This document shows, in pieces, positions 8,204-16,108 of a stretch of DNA of 64,000 bases; the stretch's first letter is position 1, and each line of letters opens with the position of its first letter. Position numbers and translations under genes: made by a program. The notes beneath the pieces were generated by a model. It did not search any database and was not told the DNA's origin. It saw only the letters and a list, made by a program, of their open reading frames with translations. Source of the DNA: Halalkalibacter okhensis (GTDB lineage: Bacteria > Bacillota > Bacilli > Bacillales > Bacillaceae_D); the NCBI RefSeq assembly GCF_000787375.1, contig NZ_JRJU01000011.1:62001-126000 (forward strand). The letters run 5' to 3'.

Positions 8204-9442
8204 TTATTTGTCTCTCAATATTGTTAATACCGCCTCTAATAAAACATTAGCCCCTTGTTCACACTCTTTCCATGAAGTTTCTTCCTCTTCACAATGACTC
8301 TTACCATTTTTGCTAGGTGAAAAGAGCATGACGGAAGGAGCTATTGTATGAATAAATTGAGCATCGTGTCCTGCCCCACTAATCATTCTCTTATAAGAGT
8401 AGCCTAATGACTTCGTTGACTTCTCTAGCAATTGGACAAGATTTTCATCAAACCAAACTGTATCTCGTGACCACATTTTTGAAAGTTCAACCTGACACCC
8501 CCCTTGCTCTGTCATGAACTCAACTTGCTCCAATAAATGTCGTTCTACGTCTGCGATCACCATTTCATCCTTATGCCGTGCCTCAAATGAAAACACCACT
8601 TTATTTGGGATCACTGTATGTATATTTGGCTTCACATTTACCCTGCCAATTGTGTACACAAGTTCTCCATTTAATAAGTCCAGCTTCTGTCGAACATTAT
8701 GAATGAAATCATTCATTGCAAATAGGGCATCTTTTCTCATTGACATTGGAGTTGTCCCTGCATGGTCGGACTCACCTGTGATTTCAATTTCATAACAAAC
8801 CATACCCATTACTGCCTCCACCACCCCTATAGAAAGACCTTCACTCTCTAAAACCGGCCCTTGTTCAATATGAAGTTCTATAAATGCAGCTGCTTCCTCT
8901 AAGCGATTTTCAATTGAGCCCTCATAGCCACTTTTTTTCAATGCTTCCTCAAACGTAATTCCTGCTATATCTACCTTTTTAAGCATTTCCTCCTTATTGA
9001 ATTTTCCTGATAACACACCAGAAGCCATCATAGAAGGCTCAAATCGTGCTCCTTCTTCATTCGTAACATTAATAATCGTAATTGGGATCCTTGGAGTAAT
9101 GTTATGCTCCACTAATGTGCGAACGACTTCAAGGCCAGCTAGGACCCCTAAAACACCATCAAAACGCCCACCTTTTTTAACTGTATCTAAATGAGACCCC
9201 ATAACAATGGGAGGCTTATTCTCTAGTCCTGGAAGAGTCGCATATATGGAGCCCATGTCATCGACTGTTATTGTCATCCCAAGTTTTTCACAACAAGAAC
9301 AAAAATAATTACGCGCTAAACGATCTTCTTCTGAAAGAGCTAAACGTGTTACACCATTATTAGTTGTCCTACCAAAGTCTGCAAATGTTTCTAGCTCTTG
9401 TTTTAACCTCTCACCATTCACCAACAACTTCTGTGTTTGCAT
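8204..9442 (-). CDS. M20-family N-carbamoyl amino acid / allantoate amidohydrolase
   Basis: A 412-residue zinc amidohydrolase of the hydantoinase/carbamoylase branch of peptidase family M20. Metal and catalytic motifs are visible: GSHLDTV (about 82), NEEGARF (about 127), the acidic/His cluster in ELHIEQGP (about 191), a dimerisation-domain motif SDHAGTTPM (about 226), and GAGHDAQF near the end. Family members release ammonia and CO2 from N-carbamoyl amino acids or ureido compounds, in purine or hydantoin breakdown. The substrate cannot be settled from sequence alone. There is a good AAGGAG site at the ATG. It is monocistronic. Confidence 0.88.
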   Translation of the reverse strand: MQTQKLLVNGERLKQELETFADFGRTTNNGVTRLALSEEDRLARNYFCSCCEKLGMTITVDDMGSIYATLPGLENKPPIVMGSHLDTVKKGGRFDGVLGVLAGLEVVRTLVEHNITPRIPITIINVTNEEGARFEPSMMASGVLSGKFNKEEMLKKVDIAGITFEEALKKSGYEGSIENRLEEAAAFIELHIEQGPVLESEGLSIGVVEAVMGMVCYEIEITGESDHAGTTPMSMRKDALFAMNDFIHNVRQKLDLLNGELVYTIGRVNVKPNIHTVIPNKVVFSFEARHKDEMVIADVERHLLEQVEFMTEQGGCQVELSKMWSRDTVWFDENLVQLLEKSTKSLGYSYKRMISGAGHDAQFIHTIAPSVMLFSPSKNGKSHCEEEETSWKECEQGANVLLEAVLTILRDK

Positions 9443-9626
9443 CGTATCCGCTCCTTTTTACATTTTCAAATACCCTTTCCAAGTATTATCTCTTATTGTA
9501 CTGTTCATTTTATTGATCCTTCATCTAGTTCGTAAACATATGTAACAACCTTTTTCGCGACTTAACCTTGTTCGTTTTACAACCCTATTTCCTTCCATCA
9601 CGAATGTTTTCTTATGTATTTTAAAC

Positions 9627-9661
9627 AACTGCCCCAAACCATCTAACGATTTGGAGCAGTT
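9627..9661 (-). terminator. Terminator after the YjcZ-type gene
   Basis: A 12-bp stem, AACTGCTCCAAA / TTTGGGGCAGTT with one U-G pair (minus strand), is followed by a short T stretch. The plus strand also carries TTTTT after the hairpin. Confidence 0.6.
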
Positions 9662-9686
9662 TTTCACCATTTGTTAAAACGTCATA

Positions 9687-9785
9687 TTAGTAACCGTAAC
9701 CTACATATGACGCGCCGATAATAATTAACAAGATGAACAATACGACGATTAACGCAAAGCCACCTCCGTGTGCATATCCTGACAT
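9687..9785 (-). CDS. YjcZ-family sporulation miniprotein
   Basis: A 32-residue reading frame preceded by AAGGAGGTGTT. It begins [17 protein letters not shown] and continues as one hydrophobic helix ending in ...GYGY. The Gly/Tyr ends around one membrane helix are the signature of the YjcZ/YrvJ-like small sporulation proteins common in Bacillaceae. Its function is not known; relatives are found in spores or made late in sporulation. It is flanked by its own terminators, so it is a single-gene unit. Confidence 0.85.
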   Translation of the reverse strand: MSGYAHGGGFALIVVLFILLIIIGASYVGYGY

Positions 9786-9936
9786 GCTTAACACCTCCTT
9801 CACGTTAGGTCAAATAGCAGAAATTAACTACTATTCTTGGTACTATATGCAAATGATTTTCAACTTGTTTGGGTGAATGCAGGTTTTTTAGAAATATCTA
9901 TAATGTTATGAGTCTAACAATACTCAGCAAAAACAA

Positions 9937-9970
9937 AAAGAAATAGTGCATAACTCAGCACTATTTCTTT
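9937..9970 (-). terminator. Terminator after the Pro/Lys-rich gene
   Basis: The 13-bp perfect arms AAAGAAATAGTGC and GCACTATTTCTTT with an 8-nt loop are followed on the minus strand by TTTTTGTTTTT. Confidence 0.8.
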
Positions 9971-10023
9971 TTTATTAGTCGTTTATTTGTAGGATAAAAA
10001 AAGTAATTCGTAACATCTCTCAA

Positions 10024-10353
10024 CTATATCCATGAAAATCCTCTATGGGCTTTACCGTCCTCATCAGGGTTAGATTCCACTTTTCTAGGAGGACCAAATA
10101 ATAGTCTTGCCCACGGGTCAACAACTTCTTTTTTCTTGGGCGGTTCTTTCTTGTCATCAACTGGCGTTTCTGGCTTTTTGTCCGGCATTGGTTTCTTGTC
10201 CTCAGGCTTACAATCATCAATTGGCTTTTTTACATCCTCAATCGGCTTCGTAGGTTTAGGTCCTTTTCTGTCCTGTAGAGGCTGTAGTGCGACAGGGCTC
10301 CTACGCTCAGCTAACGGCTCTAATTGCTCTAAAGGCTTTTGCTTTTCTGTCAT
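10024..10353 (-). CDS. Pro/Lys-rich small protein of unknown function
   Basis: 109 residues of strongly biased composition: Pro, Lys, Asp and Glu make up most of residues 25-80, with repeated KKP, PDKKP and DDKKE units. There is one Cys (DDCKPEDKK) and a more ordered tail (WARLLFGPP). A GGAGGAG site precedes the ATG and a terminator follows the stop, so expression is likely. No family is recognised. A spore-coat or other disordered structural protein is plausible given neighbours and composition, but this is inference. An overlapping frame at 10020-10220 is a shadow. Confidence 0.65.
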   Translation of the reverse strand: MTEKQKPLEQLEPLAERRSPVALQPLQDRKGPKPTKPIEDVKKPIDDCKPEDKKPMPDKKPETPVDDKKEPPKKKEVVDPWARLLFGPPRKVESNPDEDGKAHRGFSWI

Positions 10354-10459
10354 TTTCTAATCTCCTCCAAAGTTTTTCGATATGGTATTACCATATGGAG
10401 AAATGACACGAAATGACTGGGTATATGTGTATTTTTTTCCATTTAGCAAAATTTAACCT

Positions 10460-11128
10460 CTACAGAATCATGACATTATCCAAAGTGTGAAAAAAACGCT
10501 TTGATTGAAACGGTTGTGATTCAGCATCACGACTTAATTGAAGAAACTCTTTAACATTCATGTTCACTTCTTCTTCAAGTGAGTTAATTCCAAGTACCGG
10601 CTCGTTTTCATATTCATGAACTAGCCAGCTAGCAAGTCCGCTTGGAGATCGAAGGATATTAAATGACGTAACAACCTCTTCTACATTTATAGATTCAAGT
10701 AATCGTAAGGCTCTTTCTAATTGAAAAAAGGTTCCTTCATCCTCTTTCGACCAGGTCGTTTGTATGAGAGTTAGAACATTTTGCATCGTTTCTTTTGTAG
10801 TTGGATCAAACTGTTTCCGTAGCGGTAGTTGGTCAATTAATGAGGAAAACGTACCATCCCCTAGCTTAATTGTCTTCGGATCCATTTCATGAATCGAAAA
10901 ATAACCAATAAAGGCCGTTGGTAAAAAAATATATTGTAAAAACCCTGTTACAGCTTTAATGTTTGGAAAAAGCAAACGAATGGATTCATGTTGTCCTGAA
11001 TGAATATTTAAGATTTGTCCTATGAAAATTAAATCATTTTGTTTATAAACTTGCGTAGATGGGGATAACCATTTATCACTATGTTTCGCCTTTTCTTTCC
11101 AGTATTCAGCATAACGGTATTTACTCAT
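10460..11128 (-). CDS. Conserved hypothetical protein, soluble
   Basis: A 222-residue protein that I cannot assign. It has mixed alpha/beta composition and no signal peptide. A moderately hydrophobic stretch at about 60-80 (AVTGFLQYIFLPTAFIGYFSI) does not look like a real membrane span because charged residues flank it closely. The start follows AGGTGCAAG, and a terminator upstream separates it from the gene before it. It is transcribed alone. No catalytic motif stands out. Confidence 0.65.
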   Translation of the reverse strand: MSKYRYAEYWKEKAKHSDKWLSPSTQVYKQNDLIFIGQILNIHSGQHESIRLLFPNIKAVTGFLQYIFLPTAFIGYFSIHEMDPKTIKLGDGTFSSLIDQLPLRKQFDPTTKETMQNVLTLIQTTWSKEDEGTFFQLERALRLLESINVEEVVTSFNILRSPSGLASWLVHEYENEPVLGINSLEEEVNMNVKEFLQLSRDAESQPFQSKRFFHTLDNVMIL

Positions 11129-11156
11129 CTTGCACCTACCTTCTTAAAAATGATAC

Positions 11157-11192
11157 TAAAAAAGACAGTCCTTCTACTTAACTAGGACTGTC
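11157..11192 (-). terminator. Terminator of the class I amidotransferase-like gene
   Basis: The arms GACAGTCCT and AGGACTGTC (9 bp) with an 11-nt loop are followed on the minus strand by TTTTTTAG. It lies about 210 nt downstream of the stop at 11401; I see no gene in the gap. Confidence 0.7.
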
Positions 11193-11400
11193 CAACGTTG
11201 TCGTATAAACTGATATATTTATATGATTAACAAAATAAGACATTTTATACAACCACATTTAATTTTTATTTGATGATCTCTTTGGAAAAGGAAGAGGAAT
11301 GTAGTTAGTCATGTTTTATTCATTATATCAACGCTCATTCCCCTCTACAATAAGCAATTTATTTTGTTATAGTCTATCTTCCTATACTAAATAATCATCT

Positions 11401-12114
11401 TTAAACGTCATCATTCTTACAAGCTCGTAAAAAAGATTCAAAGACTGACTTTGCATAATAGTCCCCATTTGGTAACATGCCTTCAGGGTGCCATTGAAGT
11501 CCTAACACAAACGAATGAACTGTACTTTCAATTGCCTCTATAACCCCATCACTAGCAATTGCACTTACTTGAAAATTGGTTGCAACCTGACGATTTGCTT
11601 GATGATGATAACTGTTTACTTTAAACTTCAATTCATCTGTAACTCGATGCAACAAACTTCCATCTAGAACTCTGACAAAATGAGACCCATGTGTCATCGG
11701 TGCGACTTGTGTATGTTGTAAAAGCTCCTTATCCTTTTGACTATAAATATCTTGGTACATATCACCACCAGCAGCAATATTTAATATTTGACACCCTCTG
11801 CATATTGCTAATATTGGTTTATCTCTTTCTAAGAACTTCTTAATCATACACATTTCAAATTGATCACGATCAGGACGTATTAAACCAAGCTTAGGATGAG
11901 GTTCTTCCCCAAACAAAGTCGGATCAATATCACCACCACCTGAAAGCAGAAGTCCATCAAGTCGTTCTACAAGTGGATCTAGTTCATTATGTTCAACAAT
12001 ATTAGGAAGGACAATTGGGATTCCGCCTGCTCGTGTAACAGCTTTTACATACTGGTGAGACAACATACTTTCATTATTATTTTCTGATGTGGAGATTCCT
12101 ATCAATGGCCTCAT
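11401..12114 (-). CDS. Gamma-glutamyl-gamma-aminobutyrate hydrolase family protein (C26)
   Basis: A 237-residue class I glutamine amidotransferase-like hydrolase. The nucleophile elbow AICRGCQILN holds the catalytic Cys at about residue 105, and LQWHPEG near residue 205 supplies the His-Glu pair. The N-terminal RPLIGIS strand and LLLSGGGDIDP are typical of the PuuD/YvdE group. These enzymes cleave gamma-glutamyl amides such as gamma-glutamyl-GABA in polyamine breakdown. No puu genes are nearby, so the substrate is open. AAGGAG precedes the ATG. Confidence 0.85.
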   Translation of the reverse strand: MRPLIGISTSENNNESMLSHQYVKAVTRAGGIPIVLPNIVEHNELDPLVERLDGLLLSGGGDIDPTLFGEEPHPKLGLIRPDRDQFEMCMIKKFLERDKPILAICRGCQILNIAAGGDMYQDIYSQKDKELLQHTQVAPMTHGSHFVRVLDGSLLHRVTDELKFKVNSYHHQANRQVATNFQVSAIASDGVIEAIESTVHSFVLGLQWHPEGMLPNGDYYAKSVFESFLRACKNDDV

Positions 12115-12234
12115 TTTGTACCAACTCCTTCAGCTTTGTTTCACTAAGGTAACGCAGAATAATAGGTTAATCCAATAGAAGTTTCTTATAAGGGGATATA
12201 ACAAATATTTATTACAATGTTTCATCCTTATACT

Positions 12235-12261
12235 AAAAAGCCTGCAAAACACCCTGCAGGC
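12235..12261 (-). terminator. Terminator of the TrxB-like gene
   Basis: The 7-bp arms GCCTGCA and TGCAGGC with an 8-nt loop are followed by TTTTTAG on the minus strand, 12 nt after the stop. Confidence 0.7.
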
Positions 12262-12272
12262 AAGATCACAAT

Positions 12273-13190
12273 TTATTTTCTCAACCAATCTTCTTCAACA
12301 AATTCATGATTCATATTCACGCCGGTTTCATAACCTTCAGCCGCAGCCCCCATTAAACCTGTAAATCGTTTCGCTGCATCCCCAATAATATAGAGCCCAT
12401 CCACACTTGTCTTGCCGTGATCTTTTGTTTCAAATGCTCCATTATCTCCTAAAGATACACCCAGTTTTCTTGGGAGCATTGTCGCTTGTTCAGCACCAGT
12501 ATTTACAATAAAAGCCGCTTTCCTGTTGAGCGTTTCTCCGTCTGTAAACATAATTTCTTTTAAAAAGCCATTCGTAGAATTTAATTTTTCTATTTCCGTT
12601 TGCACCAGACGAATGCCATGTTGAGCGATCTCTTCTTTTTCCTTTTCTTTAAGCTTAGCAGGTCCATTAGTAGCGACGACTAAATCTTTACTCCAATTAT
12701 AGATCAAACGGATATAGTGAATGAGGTCTTTTTGATTTCCAATAACAGCAAGAGGTAAATCACGATGCTCCCACCCGTCACAATAAGGACATGAAAAAAT
12801 GGATTTACCATACGTTTTTTCTAATCCAGGAATACTTGGTAAGTGCTCTTTCAATCCAGTAGCGAATATAATTTTTCGACTAGAGATGATCCTTCCTATT
12901 TGAGTCGTTGTAGTAAAATGAGTCTTCTCATTTTCAACGTCTTCAACTAGGTCATTAACAATCGTGACGTTTTCATACTTCATCATCTGCTTGAGTGCAA
13001 TCTCACGTAGCTCAAATGGCTTGATTCCATCACGCGTTAAAAACCCATGCGATTCATATGTTACTTCATTTCTTGGATGACCTGAGTCAATCAGTACAAC
13101 ACTTCTACATGATCTACCAAGTACCAATGCTGCGCTTAATCCACCAGGACCACCACCGACAATTGTGACATCAACCGTTTGATGCTCCAT
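12273..13190 (-). CDS. Thioredoxin-reductase-like FAD/NAD(P) oxidoreductase
   Basis: A 305-residue flavoprotein. The FAD-binding GGGPGGLSAAL lies at about residue 12, a redox pair CPYCDG at about 137, and the second FAD motif GDAAKRFTGLMGAAAEG at about 270. The CPYCDGWEHRD version of the active site differs from the CATCDG of true TrxB and resembles TrxB-like oxidoreductases that act on other disulfides. No thioredoxin gene is adjacent. It is cytosolic and monocistronic with its own terminator. Its natural substrate is unknown. Confidence 0.85.
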   Translation of the reverse strand: MEHQTVDVTIVGGGPGGLSAALVLGRSCRSVVLIDSGHPRNEVTYESHGFLTRDGIKPFELREIALKQMMKYENVTIVNDLVEDVENEKTHFTTTTQIGRIISSRKIIFATGLKEHLPSIPGLEKTYGKSIFSCPYCDGWEHRDLPLAVIGNQKDLIHYIRLIYNWSKDLVVATNGPAKLKEKEKEEIAQHGIRLVQTEIEKLNSTNGFLKEIMFTDGETLNRKAAFIVNTGAEQATMLPRKLGVSLGDNGAFETKDHGKTSVDGLYIIGDAAKRFTGLMGAAAEGYETGVNMNHEFVEEDWLRK

Positions 13191-13238
13191 CGCTATTCTC
13201 CCTTCTGCCTTTTTTTCTTGAAAAAGAGCAATAAAAAA

Positions 13239-13255
13239 GGCAGACCTAGTCTGCC
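13239..13255 (-). terminator. Terminator of the cyclophilin gene
   Basis: A GGCAGAC / GTCTGCC stem with a 3-nt loop is followed on the minus strand by CTTTTTTAT. It lies 16 nt after the stop. Confidence 0.75.
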
Positions 13256-13270
13256 CCTTTTTCTTGCATA

Positions 13271-13708
13271 TTACTCTTCATCCCAAACTTTTACTTCTTG
13301 CATTGTATCACCTTGTTTAATACGGTAGACAGAATCAAGTCCTTCTACAACTTGTCCAAATACTGTATGAACACCATCTAAGTGAGGTTGCGGCTCATGT
13401 ACGATGAAGAATTGGCTACCACCCGTATCTTTTCCTGCATGCGCCATTGAAAGAGTACCTGCCACATGCTTATGTGGATTTCCAGCAGTTTCACATTTAA
13501 TTGAGTAACCAGGACCTCCTGTACCATTTCCAACTGGGCAGCCACCTTGAGCAACAAACCCTGGAATGACACGATGGAAAGTTAATCCGTTATAGAACCC
13601 TTCATTCGCTAGTTTTTCGAAATTTTCAACGTGACCTGGTGCAGCTTCTGGGTAAAATTCAATAACAAGCTTTTCACCGTTTTCAAATGAAATAGAACCT
13701 TTTTTCAT
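13271..13708 (-). CDS. ppiB: Peptidyl-prolyl cis-trans isomerase (cyclophilin, PpiB)
   Basis: A 145-residue cytosolic cyclophilin that speeds proline isomerisation during protein folding. Family signatures are all present: [13 protein letters not shown] (active-site Arg and Phe), [24 protein letters not shown] and [15 protein letters not shown] start five codons upstream overlaps the TTGGAGG ribosome site and is therefore unlikely; the ATG at 13708 has proper spacing. It is monocistronic. Confidence 0.93.
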   Translation of the reverse strand: MKKGSISFENGEKLVIEFYPEAAPGHVENFEKLANEGFYNGLTFHRVIPGFVAQGGCPVGNGTGGPGYSIKCETAGNPHKHVAGTLSMAHAGKDTGGSQFFIVHEPQPHLDGVHTVFGQVVEGLDSVYRIKQGDTMQEVKVWDEE

Positions 13709-13828
13709 ATGTATAGCCTCCAATTTGATTTAGATTCACTTTATTGTACACGATTCAGATTCCAATGTGAAATTGAAATGATTAGCGATAACAATTAATT
13801 TCTTGGTCAGTTTCCGACTCTATTAAAA

Positions 13829-13859
13829 AAAGCTGTTGAAAAGTTCTTTCAACAGCTTT
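13829..13859 (-). terminator. Terminator of the eda transcription unit
   Basis: The 13-bp perfect arms AAAGCTGTTGAAA and TTTCAACAGCTTT with a 5-nt loop are followed on the minus strand by TTTTAATAG. It begins 6 nt after the stop of the aldolase gene. Confidence 0.85.
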
Positions 13860-13864
13860 CATTC

Positions 13865-14500
13865 TTATTCTCTTGCTTGTTTAACCATTGTTACAAATTC
13901 TCTTGCCTTATCTGTTATCGAGAGAAGGGACTCTTCATTAATTGTAGTTGGTACAAGTGTACTTCCAACTCCAAGACCTACAGCTCCCGCTTTAATGAAT
14001 TCAGCAGCATTCGTTACATCAATGCCTCCTGTCACCATTAAAGGAATATGAGGCAATGGACCTTTAATATTTTTAATATATGATGGACCAACCGCATTTG
14101 CTGGGAACACTTTAATGAGGTCAGCACCATGTTCATAGGCAGTTAAAATTTCTGTCGGTGTCAATGCGCCAGGAATACTAAGCACGCCATATCGTTTAGA
14201 CATCTTTATTGTTTCTACATTAACCGTTGGAGAAAAAACAAATCTTGCTCCAGATAAAATAGCTGCGCGTGCCGTTTCTGGATCTAATACCGTTCCTGCC
14301 CCTACGATCACATCTTCATTATCAAGTTCTGTTGCCACCTTTTCAATAATCGACATGGCTCTTGGTGTTTCTACTGTAATTTCAAGAGCCTTAACTCCTC
14401 CTTCGCTTAAGGCCTTTCCGATTTCTACGATATTTTCTGGCTTTGAGCCACGGATAACTGCAACAATACCACTTTCTGTAATTTGTTCTAATAAATTCAT
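13865..14500 (-). CDS. eda: KDPG/KHG aldolase
   Basis: A 211-residue class I aldolase that splits 2-keto-3-deoxy-6-phosphogluconate into pyruvate and glyceraldehyde-3-phosphate, the last step of hexuronate breakdown. Visible features: IVAVIRG at the N-terminus, the catalytic Glu in LEITVETP, GAGTVLDP, and the Schiff-base Lys in DLIKVFPAN at about 132. AGGAGGAAGCA precedes the ATG. It follows the tagaturonate reductase gene in the same direction, and a variant of the LacI-type operator lies between them at 14528, so it may have its own promoter as well as read-through. Confidence 0.95.
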   Translation of the reverse strand: MNLLEQITESGIVAVIRGSKPENIVEIGKALSEGGVKALEITVETPRAMSIIEKVATELDNEDVIVGAGTVLDPETARAAILSGARFVFSPTVNVETIKMSKRYGVLSIPGALTPTEILTAYEHGADLIKVFPANAVGPSYIKNIKGPLPHIPLMVTGGIDVTNAAEFIKAGAVGLGVGSTLVPTTINEESLLSITDKAREFVTMVKQARE

Positions 14501-14527
14501 TGCTTCCTCCTATCGCTACTACCTTAC

Positions 14528-14541
14528 GCCAACGTTGTTAT
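14528..14541. promoter_or_regulatory. Weaker copy of the LacI-type operator before eda
   Basis: CGCCAACGTTGTTA matches the right half of the cluster motif TAACAACGTTGTTA fully and the left half partly (the central 12 bp match at 10). It is 28 nt upstream of the eda start codon. Confidence 0.45.
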
Positions 14542-14547
14542 GTTTCG

Positions 14548-16071
14548 TTAAACGTTTGCTTTTGTAAATTTTTTTACACTTTCTTTCATACCATCCTGCA
14601 ATATCCTAGATACATTACCTGCTACCAATTCAGTAAGTCCTTCTATTTCATTTAATTTTATACCCCAAAGCTCATTATCTTCTAGTATTGACCTGGTTAA
14701 ACGGGTGACATCTTCTCCACCATTCTCAAATTGCTCCCACGCATTTGCTAACACCTCTAGAGCTACTTTATTATCACGAATCGTATATTCATCATTTCCT
14801 CGTCGTCCAATGAGAAAATCTCCTTCCTTTCTGGTAGGTCGATAATAAACAATTAGAGCCGCTAGTGAAAACAAAATTGATTGTGGCAGCTTATTCGTAT
14901 GCCGAATATAATCCAACAAAGAAGGTATCAGTCTTGATTTGTATTTATAAATGGCATTCATGCCAATATCAGCTAAAAAGTGCTTGTTATATGGATTTTC
15001 AAATCTTTCTATGACTGATTCAACAAATGCTCTCTTTTCTTCCTCCTCCATCTTCACTGTAGGAAAGATCTCCTCAATCATACCAGTTTTCACAAATTCA
15101 CCTAATTCAGGATCTTGTATCGCTTCTAAAACCGTATCAACACCAGCTAAATAACAAACCGAAAACATCATTGTATGTGGTCCATTTAATAATCGAACTT
15201 TAAGCTCACGATATGGCGTTACCGGTCCCCACTTCACATTTAGGCCAGCTTGGTGAAACGGCAAGCGCTTTGTGACATCGTCCCCTGCCTCAATAGCAAA
15301 TAAATGATACGGTTCTCCAGCTGTTAAAAGAACATCTTCATACCCAAGAAGGTTTCTATATTCACCAATATTATCTTTAGGATATCCTGTCACAATCCGG
15401 TCGACTAATGTATTGCAAAACTGATTATCATTGTTGATCCAAGTAATAAAGTCCTCAGGCATTTTCCATTCTTTTGCATATCGTAGAACAAGCTCTTTTA
15501 ATAAATCACCATTTCCTTCTACTAATTCGCAAGGGATTAAGACTAAACCTGCATCAGGTTTTGCGTTCATCACCTTATAACGATGATACAAAAAGGCTGT
15601 AACCTTTCCTGGAAAAGATAAAGGCGATTTTTGCTCATCATATGCTTCTTCTAAGTAGGTAAGACCAGCTTCTGTGGTATTAGAAAAAACAAACTGAATA
15701 TCAGGTGATTCCGCTACCTTTAAAACCTCGGCCCAATTGCTATATGGATTAATTCCTCTAGAGATCGATGAAATAATTTCGTTCCGTTCAACGATCTGTC
15801 CATTTTCAATCCCTCGTAAAGCTAGAGTGTATAACCCATCCTGGGCATTAAGCTTTGGTACAACTTTCCCGTGTGGTGTAGGCTGGATTGCGACTACTTT
15901 CCCATTAAACAACCCTTGTTTATTTAATTCATGAATCATCCAATCCACGAATCCTCTTAAAAAGTTCCCCTCACCAAATTGAACAACTTTTTCTGGCCAA
16001 TGGTCTTGATATTCATACGTAACTTGAGCAGGAAGGTTTTTTAATTTTAATGAACGGCTTAATTGTTCCAT
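14548..16071 (-). CDS. uxaB: Tagaturonate reductase (altronate oxidoreductase)
   Basis: A 507-residue long-chain mannitol-dehydrogenase-family enzyme that reduces D-tagaturonate to D-altronate with NADH, the second step of galacturonate breakdown. The nucleotide site is seen in VVQFGEGNFLRGFVDW, and substrate-domain motifs include NNDNQFCNTLVDRIVTG and VRLLNGPHTM with the catalytic Lys region following. AAGGAGT precedes the ATG at 16071. It lies between altronate dehydratase (38 nt upstream) and eda, so the three form an operon that runs from altronate to pyruvate. Confidence 0.94.
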   Translation of the reverse strand: MEQLSRSLKLKNLPAQVTYEYQDHWPEKVVQFGEGNFLRGFVDWMIHELNKQGLFNGKVVAIQPTPHGKVVPKLNAQDGLYTLALRGIENGQIVERNEIISSISRGINPYSNWAEVLKVAESPDIQFVFSNTTEAGLTYLEEAYDEQKSPLSFPGKVTAFLYHRYKVMNAKPDAGLVLIPCELVEGNGDLLKELVLRYAKEWKMPEDFITWINNDNQFCNTLVDRIVTGYPKDNIGEYRNLLGYEDVLLTAGEPYHLFAIEAGDDVTKRLPFHQAGLNVKWGPVTPYRELKVRLLNGPHTMMFSVCYLAGVDTVLEAIQDPELGEFVKTGMIEEIFPTVKMEEEEKRAFVESVIERFENPYNKHFLADIGMNAIYKYKSRLIPSLLDYIRHTNKLPQSILFSLAALIVYYRPTRKEGDFLIGRRGNDEYTIRDNKVALEVLANAWEQFENGGEDVTRLTRSILEDNELWGIKLNEIEGLTELVAGNVSRILQDGMKESVKKFTKANV

Positions 16072-16108
16072 CTAAAAATCACTCCTTAGTTGAGTTTGCG
16101 AAAAAGAA

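Noticed and set aside
10020-10220. Open frame overlapping the Pro/Lys-rich gene in another frame
   Set aside because: No ribosome site; its basic composition is a by-product of the biased sequence of the real gene.
11191-11204. A GTCCAACGTTGTCG sequence resembling the cluster operator
   Set aside because: Only the central ACGTTGT part fits, it overlaps a terminator and no uronate gene follows.
13709-13723. Five-codon N-terminal extension of cyclophilin from a TTG
   Set aside because: The TTG lies inside the ribosome site of the ATG start.
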